Shown here: positions 1 to 5,148 of the stretch, one piece after another
Layout: every line of letters begins with the position of its first letter
Numbering within the stretch: position 1 is the stretch's first letter
Origin: Lachnospiraceae bacterium
GTDB taxonomy: Bacteria; Bacillota; Clostridia; Lachnospirales; Lachnospiraceae
Length of the DNA stretch: 5,148 nucleotides
Assembly: GCA_024697505.1 (NCBI GenBank)
Contig: JAILFQ010000069.1
Span: 1-5,148, forward strand
Direction: 5' to 3'
The notes under the pieces: generated by a model
The model's database searches: none
What the model was told of the DNA's origin: nothing
The model's input: the letters and a program-made list of their open reading frames with translations, nothing else
Translations under genes and position numbers: made by a program

Positions 1-621
1 ATGGACATAAACGGAATTAAAACCGCCGTTTGCATAAAAGGAAAGTTAAACTCACTTGATGCCGGAAACGAATACTGGTCCTGCGAAGTTGTAATGCCTC
101 TTGCTTCTCTTTGCGAGTGTACACCGGAAAGCAAAAAGCCGGTTGCGGGCGACTATTACAGACTCAACTTCTCCCGTGTCCAGTGGAAAGTTTACGAAGA
201 AAACGGAATAATAACAAAGGTTAAAAGAGAGGACGGTAAGACTCCTCTTCCGGAAGACAACTGGGTGTGGGCTCCTACCGGAGTAATTAACATTCACTAC
301 CCGGAACTTTGGGGCTTCTTATATTTTGCAAAAGACAATGAAAGTTTTAAAATCCCTGACGATGAGTTCGTTAAATGGGAACTCAGGAAGCTTTATTACG
401 CTGAACAGATTCATTTAGATTTAAACGGTTGTTATACGGACAAAGAAGAAGTTCTTTTGGATATCCTTAAAGAATACTCTCCTATTGAAGAAAACAGATC
501 CGTAAAGCCGCTTACATACAAATATTCTGTTACACCGCACACCTTTGAAATAAGCTGTGCCACAAAAGACGGCGGCGAGATGTGTATTTTCTCCGACGGA
601 AAGACAAAGAAATTTAGCTAA
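1..621 (+). CDS. Carbohydrate-binding family 9-like protein, 5'-truncated by window edge
   Basis: The 206 visible residues look like the core and C-terminal part of a CBM9-like (DOMON-type beta-sandwich) protein. Seen directly: a strand pattern EYWSCEVVMPLASL (residues 24-37), then YYRLNFSRVQW (52-62), then NWVWAPTGVINIHYPELWGF (87-106). These are the typical blocks of stand-alone CBM9-like proteins, with Trp26, Trp62, Trp88, Trp90 and Trp104 as candidate ligand-stacking or core residues. A C-terminal helical stretch (WELRKLYYAEQ, 126-136) and a short beta end (TPHTFEIS to the FSDGK region) also fit that family, whose members are as I recall about 330-350 residues long. The Met at position 1 is therefore probably internal: about 100 or more N-terminal residues, and any signal peptide, lie outside the window. 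No glycosidase domain is visible. The stop is TAA at 619-621, and the regulator gene follows after 13 bases, so the two are probably one transcript. The role is probably binding or sensing of a sugar or glycan, but the ligand is unknown. Confidence 0.8.
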   Translation: MDINGIKTAVCIKGKLNSLDAGNEYWSCEVVMPLASLCECTPESKKPVAGDYYRLNFSRVQWKVYEENGIITKVKREDGKTPLPEDNWVWAPTGVINIHYPELWGFLYFAKDNESFKIPDDEFVKWELRKLYYAEQIHLDLNGCYTDKEEVLLDILKEYSPIEENRSVKPLTYKYSVTPHTFEISCATKDGGEMCIFSDGKTKKFS

Positions 622-628
622 GGGGGAG
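621..628 (+). promoter_or_regulatory. Ribosome binding site of the LacI-family gene
   Basis: A purine-rich AGGGGGAG run begins at the last base of the upstream TAA stop codon and ends 6 bases before the ATG at 635. It decides the start: the frame is open back to an ATG at 557, but that ATG lies inside the upstream gene, and the extra 26 residues do not resemble a LacI N-terminus. Stop and ribosome binding site touching each other suggest translational coupling with the CBM9-like gene. Confidence 0.8.
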
Positions 629-634
629 CAAAAA

Positions 635-1669
635 ATGAGAAAAACAACTATGCAAAACGTTGCAGACGCGCTGGATATTTCCAGAGTCACAGTATGGAAA
701 GTTCTTAGCGGGCGCGAAGGAGTTTCTGAAGATCTTCAAACAAAAATAATAACAAAGGCCTGCGAAATGGGCTACAATGTTCCGGATCATCTTCGTTCCA
801 GGGTAAATCTTCCGGATTATAAAGAATCCGCACGTCAGTACACCATTTCCGTTACGGTTTCCCGTCCGGAAACATCCGTATTCTGGATGACCATCATTCA
901 CGAAATCGCAAAGGAAGCCAGTAAGCATAACATTAACGTTATGTACACCTATCTTCCTTCGGAAATAAGTCCTTCCTATGAACTTCCGTCTCAGCTTACA
1001 AACGGAACCGTACAGGGAATGATAATACTTAATGTATATAATGAGACTCTTCTTCGTAAGATCTCCACTTTAAAAATACCAAAGGTATTTATGGATACAA
1101 GCACAAAGCTTCCTTTCAGACAGCTTAGCGGAGATCTGGTTCTTATAGAAGGTCTTTCCGGAGTTGCGGAAATTGTGGATGATCTTGTTGCCAAAGGAAA
1201 GAAAACCTTTGGCTTTATAGGAGATATTAATTACGCTCAGACAAACTACGAAAGATACAGAGGTTTTGTACACTCACTTGAAGCACATAACCTCCCTATT
1301 CATAAAGAACTCTGCCTTACAAAGCAAATTGGTGCGGAAGTTTACACCGAAGAGATCCAGTCCTTTATCAACAGTCTTCCAAAACTTCCTGAAGCCTTCA
1401 TTTGTGTAAGCGACTTTGTTGCAAGTATCGTCTGCAGAGAGTTAACGCAAAAAGGACTTAGAATACCGGAAGACATTTGTGTATCCGGATTTGACGGAAA
1501 CACCGAATTTACAGGTGTTGACGCTCTTACCACAGTTCAGGTACATAATTCCGAGATCGGTGTTAAACTTGTCCGCCAGATCATTTACAGAATGGAACAT
1601 CCTACATCATGTCATGAAATCTGCTACCTTTGTTCGGATGTTATATTCAGACACTCAACAGAATGCTGA
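635..1669 (+). CDS. LacI/PurR-family transcriptional regulator
   Basis: This 344-residue cytoplasmic DNA-binding protein has the usual LacI-family length. Residues 4-50 form the helix-turn-helix: TTMQNVADALDISRVTVWKV, then the VSEDL..KI...A.EMGYNV pattern, with DISRVTVWKVL as the recognition-helix region. The hinge segment (about 50-66, PDHLRSRV) is unusual because it lacks the common A-R-x-L minor-groove helix. Residues 70-340 are a periplasmic-binding-protein-like sensor domain. Family signatures are TFGFIGD (191-197), YERYRGF (205-211), PEAFICVSD (252-260), LRIPEDICVSGFDG (275-288) and LTTVQVHNSEIG (298-309), ending in the typical strand plus R-H-S-T (339-342). The ligand is probably a sugar or sugar derivative, but is not identifiable. 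It lies 13 bases after the CBM9-like gene and probably controls that operon and perhaps the convergent one. No operator can be seen, since both promoter regions are outside the window. The TVWKV helix is common in Lachnospiraceae regulators (from memory). Start 635 was chosen for its ribosome binding site and the HTH position. Confidence 0.93.
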   Translation: MRKTTMQNVADALDISRVTVWKVLSGREGVSEDLQTKIITKACEMGYNVPDHLRSRVNLPDYKESARQYTISVTVSRPETSVFWMTIIHEIAKEASKHNINVMYTYLPSEISPSYELPSQLTNGTVQGMIILNVYNETLLRKISTLKIPKVFMDTSTKLPFRQLSGDLVLIEGLSGVAEIVDDLVAKGKKTFGFIGDINYAQTNYERYRGFVHSLEAHNLPIHKELCLTKQIGAEVYTEEIQSFINSLPKLPEAFICVSDFVASIVCRELTQKGLRIPEDICVSGFDGNTEFTGVDALTTVQVHNSEIGVKLVRQIIYRMEHPTSCHEICYLCSDVIFRHSTEC

Positions 1670-1691
1670 TCACATCACTTTGATTCGCTCT

Positions 1692-1726
1692 AAAAAAACG
1701 CTCCGGCTTAACTCCGGAGCGTTTTT
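1692..1726. terminator. Bidirectional intrinsic terminator between convergent operons
   Basis: An 8-bp GC-rich stem, CGCTCCGG (1699-1706) pairing with CCGGAGCG (1714-1721), closes a 7-base loop. It is flanked by seven A (1692-1698) and five T (1722-1726), which extend the pairing by five more A-T pairs. On the + strand the T run follows the stem and ends the CBM9-like/LacI transcript 23 bases after the stop codon. On the - strand the seven A become a T run, so the same hairpin can end the transglutaminase/hydrolase transcript about 90 bases beyond its last stop codon. Confidence 0.92.
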
Positions 1727-1750
1727 ATTCTTGTTTTACATTTGTAAATC

Positions 1751-1816
1751 TTATCTTTTGTAACTTGACTTTTTATCTTTTGTTCGTTTTCTGTTTATCA
1801 TTTGTATTATTTATAT
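1751..1816. repeat. Three degenerate 22-bp direct repeats in the AT-rich spacer
   Basis: TTATCTTTTGT occurs at 1751-1761 and again at 1773-1783, and TTATCATTTGT (one mismatch) at 1795-1805. The spacing is exactly 22 bases both times, about two helical turns. The remaining 11 bases of each unit are T-rich and only weakly alike. A looser relative, TTTACATTTGT, sits at 1735-1745 but out of phase (16 bases). The third unit ends at the stop codon of the - strand hydrolase gene. On the - strand the motif reads ACAAAAGATAA. It could be a remnant of tandem duplication, a set of protein sites, or chance in T-rich sequence. Confidence 0.5.
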
Positions 1817-2982
1817 TAAAGTTCAATATCGATTTTTGCGGTGAAGGCAAAATTCTTATCTTCTCTTTCCGCAAGGGTATTTTCAAGTACCTCTTCACTT
1901 CTTTGAACCTTAATCTCCCACTTTCTGTTGCCAAAGCTGACATTAACAATTTTATCCAGATCTAACATGTCATCATTAAGAAGGATCGTAAATGTCTTTG
2001 CTTTTGTATCTTTTCCGATAACAATGCCGTTGTTTTCCTTGTCCAGGTCACAAACGATAAAGCCTTCCGTCTCATCCTTTGGCGCTCTGAGCCAGTAAAA
2101 ACTTGTTACATTTCTCTTTGGAGCTCTGTTTGTAAGATCCCACACAATTCTGTCAGGAATAGGCTTTCTTGTGTAACGGTCCAGAAAATGAATCGCGTCT
2201 GTATCTGCTTTCTTTTCCGTAACGGTATCATCCTCAAGCCATTTGTAGTTATCGGCAATTACACTCTGAAGCTCATCTTTCTTATAGTCGTAGAAATTAT
2301 GTGGCTTATTGATATGAACAAAGGTATTATGCTCATATCCGCCGTACTTCTCTTCAAGTCCGTCAAGCTTAACCTGGTATTCAACAGTAACCTTGTGTCT
2401 GTTGTAAGCAGTGTCTAAAGCGCCAACCTGAAGCTGAATAGGCGTATTTCTCAGGTTGTAAATACTGGTTCCGTTGTGGTGGCCGGCAGACATGTGCGTT
2501 GCCGCAAGACGGTCTGCCATTCTTGGGGAAACAATATAAACACCGTCTCCGCCTGCAGAATAGCCAAGCATATAAACGCGGTTAGGATCGGCATTCTTAA
2601 ATATCATCATATTTTCGATAAGTCTGTCATAAAGAGGGAAGGACTCCGGATTTCCATGGCAGTCCCAGGTATCTCTTACGGCTCTTACGTTGATGTAAAT
2701 GCCTCTTTTAACGCTTCCCTTGTAATAAATACCCATATGCTCCCACTGCTGCTCATTTATCATGTGGGTCGGGTCCTGTCCGCCTCCATGCATTGCAATG
2801 TACAGCGGATAGCCGTTTTCGTCAGGTTCCCCAATGATAGACATTCCATACTTCATATAGACATCTTCGAAGTACATTTTCTGTTCTTCAACTTCCTTAA
2901 TACGGACCGGGTCTTTTCTCACCTTGTCTGCATAATCATTAAAGATTCTCTCTCGCTCTGCTTTCCAATTGTCTTTGTTCAT
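1816..2982 (-). CDS. Alpha/beta hydrolase (serine esterase/peptidase type) with C-terminal accessory domain
   Basis: This 388-residue protein has no signal peptide or membrane segment, so it is probably cytoplasmic. Residues 1-48 are charged and helical. Residues 55-250 form the alpha/beta-hydrolase fold: MHGGG (64-68) as the oxyanion-hole loop, GYSAGG (140-145) as the nucleophile elbow with Ser142, Asp190 in GALDTAYNRH as the likely acid, and His228 in NKPHNFYDY as the likely base, so the triad is complete. Residues 262-388 are a beta-rich C-terminal domain (WDLTNRAPKR, FYWLRAP, ILLNDDMLDLDKIVNVSFGN). The same kind of tail occurs in polyhydroxybutyrate-depolymerase-like or carboxylesterase-like hydrolases (from memory). 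Likely chemistry is hydrolysis of an ester or peptide bond in a small substrate, which is not identifiable. The start at 2982 is supported by AAGGAG 8 bases upstream. It begins 14 bases after the stop of the transglutaminase-like gene, in one operon. The stop is TAA at 1816-1818. Confidence 0.9.
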   Translation of the reverse strand: MNKDNWKAERERIFNDYADKVRKDPVRIKEVEEQKMYFEDVYMKYGMSIIGEPDENGYPLYIAMHGGGQDPTHMINEQQWEHMGIYYKGSVKRGIYINVRAVRDTWDCHGNPESFPLYDRLIENMMIFKNADPNRVYMLGYSAGGDGVYIVSPRMADRLAATHMSAGHHNGTSIYNLRNTPIQLQVGALDTAYNRHKVTVEYQVKLDGLEEKYGGYEHNTFVHINKPHNFYDYKKDELQSVIADNYKWLEDDTVTEKKADTDAIHFLDRYTRKPIPDRIVWDLTNRAPKRNVTSFYWLRAPKDETEGFIVCDLDKENNGIVIGKDTKAKTFTILLNDDMLDLDKIVNVSFGNRKWEIKVQRSEEVLENTLAEREDKNFAFTAKIDIEL

Positions 2983-2990
2983 TTCCCTCT

Positions 2991-2996
2991 CTCCTT
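2991..2996 (-). promoter_or_regulatory. Ribosome binding site of the hydrolase gene
   Basis: On the - strand AAGGAG immediately follows the TAG stop (2997-2999) of the upstream gene and is 8 bases from the hydrolase ATG. This near-consensus Shine-Dalgarno site fixes the start at 2982. Its contact with the stop codon suggests that ribosomes finishing the upstream gene feed into the hydrolase gene. Confidence 0.85.
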
Positions 2997-5148
2997 CTAA
3001 CCTCTGATAATTTTTGCGAATATATCAACACAGCCTACATTGTAGCCGGATACACAATAAATACTCTTGTTTTTTCCTTCTGCAACAAGATTGTAAGGAA
3101 GATTCTTACCGGAAACATCGGTCTTCTCCTCAAGTATCTTAACCAATTCTTCAAGATCGGAATAATAAATCTCAAGATTCTTGTATGTATTTCTTATCTT
3201 TATAAGAGTAGGATCCGTAAGCGCATTTTCATTTCGTAAAACAAGTCTGATACAGCACTCCGGGAACCCGCCCATTCTGCTTATTTCAAGAAGTTCGTTA
3301 AATACATGTTCCGTCGGTTCTTTTCCCGGCTCTGCGAACATAAGAAGGCCTCTTTTCCCCTTCTCAAATGATGTTACATTTGTTTCTTTTCCGGTTTCGG
3401 CGCTTAAGGCAACAATATCAGGAATATCCTTTTCCTTTATAAATTCTTCCGGACGAACTTCATCGCAGGAAAGCTTATAGCTCTTCTTTTCTCCCTTATC
3501 AAGCGAAATATAGAGCATCTTTCCGCTTATACTTCCGCTTGCCATACGTTCGCATGTAAGGATTCTGTACTCTCCGACAGCAAGGTTAAATTTCGCTTCC
3601 CTATTCTCAAAGTTGCCGTCCATCCATGCGCCTATTGTTTCAAAAGCACCATCGTTGTTCTTTCTTGCCAGAGTATAATTTCTGCCATACTCAGGTGCTT
3701 TTTTATCATTTGAAACAAGTTCCAGGACAGCCTTAGGCTCATACTCTTCTTCAGCATATATAAATTTGCCGTTCTTAAAGTACTGAGGCTTTCCGTAATA
3801 CATATCCATTCTTGCAGGTACGCCAAAAGTTCTGAGTATTGCACAGAAAAGAATGCCAAGGGAGTCCGGAGTACCGCTTCCCACCTTTAACATGCCTTCC
3901 GGTGTTGAAAAGATCGTAGTGTATTCTTTTTCAGGATAATACTTAAACTTCTCCTTAAGTTCCCTGTAAAGCTTCGCAGGATCGTTAACAGCATCATTTG
4001 TGTATTCTTTGCAGTTCTCTCTGATATATTTTCTGAAAGGAGTTGCCGTTTCAAGGAAGATTCTTGGAGAAAGAACAAAATGATCAAATATCTCTTCGGG
4101 ATAATTGTCCTTAAATTCAAAGGCCGACAACGCATCCAAAAGCACTTCTTTCTTTATATCTCTCGCATCTTTTTCGCTTATGCAGCCAAGAACTTTATCC
4201 TTATGGGCAAGGGTTATTCCGGCTACATCGGCATCCAGGAACCCTCTTATTTCATCAAAATTTCCCTTGGAATTTTCAAGCACCTTTGTGATCTTTTTAT
4301 AATCCTTAAACTTTGCTGCATAATCCTTATCAAAATACGAATCTATGCGGTCGTTTCTTATTTTGTCACCAATAGCATTTTTGGCATTCTGCTCCGCATC
4401 CATTTCCGGAGTAAGATCGTTTCCGGCAACAAAGTCGGATTCCGGTGCGTTAATGTGATATTTTGTAACATCATCAAAATACTTTTCAACATCAGAAAAT
4501 ACTACATTAACAGCGTTTTCGGTTCTGAGATCGCAAAATACTTCTTCAAACTTCCCTTCATGAAGAACCTGTATATGAACATCTCCGCAACCGAGTTTAA
4601 TATTACACTCACCCTTTTCGTCCGTCTTTAAGGCGGCCACCGGGAAAAACTCCGCAGAGTTTACGATCTCAAAACGGACTGTAGCTCCCTTTATAGGTTG
4701 CTGAAATTTGTCGTATACTCTTACCTTTAAAGGACTTTCCTTAAGGTATCTTGCACTTTCATTAAGAAGAACAACTCCGCCGTCCATTTCTGTTACTTCC
4801 TCGTCTGTGGAAGCAAGGTTATCAAAGAGTCTGGAATGTACAACCATGGCCCTTGAAGCTGCATACGGGAACCATCCGTTATCCATTATAGGCTTTGGCT
4901 CACAGGCTCCTGTAAAATGCCATCCATCCTCAAGAAATACTTCTACCCAGGCATGGTTGGAATCCGAATGACTCCATCTTGGAACATACACCTGTCTTGA
5001 AGGAATACCCAGGCTTCTTAAAATTGTGGTAAGGAAAGTGGACTCCTCTCCGCATCTGCCAAAACCGCCCTTATATACGGTTACAGGGGAAGCGGTTCTT
5101 GGAGAAGTAGACCTGTAAGTAGCCTGCTCATAGCACCAGTTATTGGCC
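2997..5148 (-). CDS. Multidomain transglutaminase-like (papain-fold) protein, 5'-truncated by window edge
   Basis: 716 residues are visible, numbered here from the first full codon at 5147. The frame is open to the window edge, so the N-terminus, and any signal peptide, is outside. A GTG at 4991 is not the start, because the catalytic block GRCGEES lies upstream of it. Domains: (1) a transglutaminase-like core, about 25-105, with Cys32 in GRCGEESTFL, the helix end ILRSLGIPSR, His65 in NHAWVEVF, and then GWHFTGACEPKP; (2) a beta-sandwich, Ig-like or carboxypeptidase-regulatory-like, about 138-217; (3) a charged helical linker, about 220-350; (4) a second transglutaminase-like fold, about 352-472, with LFCAILRTFGVPARMD but no Cys at the catalytic position; (5) a beta segment, about 505-560; (6) a probable thioredoxin-like fold, about 598-716, without CxxC. 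The domain order matches a large transglutaminase-like family I recall from gut bacteria. Activity could be peptide or amide hydrolysis rather than crosslinking; the substrate is unknown. It is operonic with the hydrolase, 14 bases downstream. Confidence 0.88.
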   Translation of the reverse strand, partial: ANNWCYEQATYRSTSPRTASPVTVYKGGFGRCGEESTFLTTILRSLGIPSRQVYVPRWSHSDSNHAWVEVFLEDGWHFTGACEPKPIMDNGWFPYAASRAMVVHSRLFDNLASTDEEVTEMDGGVVLLNESARYLKESPLKVRVYDKFQQPIKGATVRFEIVNSAEFFPVAALKTDEKGECNIKLGCGDVHIQVLHEGKFEEVFCDLRTENAVNVVFSDVEKYFDDVTKYHINAPESDFVAGNDLTPEMDAEQNAKNAIGDKIRNDRIDSYFDKDYAAKFKDYKKITKVLENSKGNFDEIRGFLDADVAGITLAHKDKVLGCISEKDARDIKKEVLLDALSAFEFKDNYPEEIFDHFVLSPRIFLETATPFRKYIRENCKEYTNDAVNDPAKLYRELKEKFKYYPEKEYTTIFSTPEGMLKVGSGTPDSLGILFCAILRTFGVPARMDMYYGKPQYFKNGKFIYAEEEYEPKAVLELVSNDKKAPEYGRNYTLARKNNDGAFETIGAWMDGNFENREAKFNLAVGEYRILTCERMASGSISGKMLYISLDKGEKKSYKLSCDEVRPEEFIKEKDIPDIVALSAETGKETNVTSFEKGKRGLLMFAEPGKEPTEHVFNELLEISRMGGFPECCIRLVLRNENALTDPTLIKIRNTYKNLEIYYSDLEELVKILEEKTDVSGKNLPYNLVAEGKNKSIYCVSGYNVGCVDIFAKIIRG

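Noticed and set aside
557..634. Longer LacI-family start at ATG 557
   Set aside because: It overlaps the CBM9-like gene, has no ribosome binding site in front, and the added 26 residues are unlike LacI N-termini; ATG 635 has AGGGGGAG at the right distance.
1610..1669. Cys cluster (CHEICYLC) near the LacI C-terminus as a possible metal site
   Set aside because: The stretch coincides with the last beta-strand of the normal LacI sensor fold, and the spacing does not match a known metal-binding motif; the protein is Cys-rich throughout.
1670..1815. Promoter or small RNA gene in the convergent spacer
   Set aside because: Apart from the terminator hairpin and the 22-bp repeats the region is low-complexity T-rich sequence, with no convincing -35/-10 pair and no second stable hairpin.
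1765..1965. 66-residue hydrophobic + strand frame, candidate small membrane protein
   Set aside because: It runs through the T-rich spacer and the 3' end of the hydrolase gene; its Phe/Leu content comes from T-richness, and no clear ribosome binding site precedes it.
2476..3000. 174-residue + strand open frame antisense to the hydrolase gene
   Set aside because: It mirrors the region encoding the hydrolase active site and has no recognisable domain; a shadow frame.
4080..4631. 183-residue + strand open frame antisense to the transglutaminase-like gene
   Set aside because: It lies fully inside a well-supported coding region, and the predicted protein is an Ile/Phe-rich antisense shadow with no recognisable domain.

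Overview
The window looks like a piece of a Clostridia-type Firmicutes chromosome, most likely a gut or rumen Lachnospiraceae. This is an inference from a moderate-to-low GC content, strong purine-rich ribosome binding sites, an AT-rich spacer, a stable stem-loop terminator with T runs, and the style of the proteins (a LacI regulator with a TVWKV helix, a CBM9-like protein, a transglutaminase-like protein). No rRNA, tRNA, CRISPR array, insertion sequence or phage gene is visible.

Layout. On the + strand, the left edge carries the 3' two thirds or so of a carbohydrate-binding family 9-like (CBM9-like) protein gene (1-621, 5' end outside the window). A LacI/PurR-family regulator follows 13 bases later (635-1669), so the two are almost certainly co-transcribed. 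A strong hairpin with T runs on both sides (1692-1726) closes that unit and can also serve the genes arriving from the other direction. An AT-rich spacer (1670-1815) holds this hairpin and three near-identical 11-mers at an exact 22-base spacing.

On the - strand, reading from the right edge, a large multidomain transglutaminase-like protein (5148 down to 2997, 5' end outside the window) is followed after 14 bases by a cytoplasmic-looking alpha/beta hydrolase (2982 down to 1816). The hydrolase ribosome binding site starts directly after the stop codon of the transglutaminase gene, so these two form a tight operon. The reading frame of the large protein stays open to the window edge. Its catalytic cysteine lies upstream of the GTG at 4991, so a start at that GTG would be wrong.

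How they may work together (inference): the set is a carbohydrate-binding-fold protein, a sugar-type transcription regulator, a transglutaminase/peptidase-like protein and an esterase/peptidase-like hydrolase. It suggests a locus for uptake or breakdown of a complex glycan, glycoconjugate or peptide, with the LacI protein sensing a product. Neither the substrate nor the operator can be read from this window, because both promoter regions lie outside it. The most unusual content is the large - strand protein. It has an N-terminal transglutaminase core with an atypical third catalytic position, a beta-sandwich domain, a second transglutaminase-like fold lacking the catalytic cysteine, and a thioredoxin-like C-terminus without a CxxC motif.
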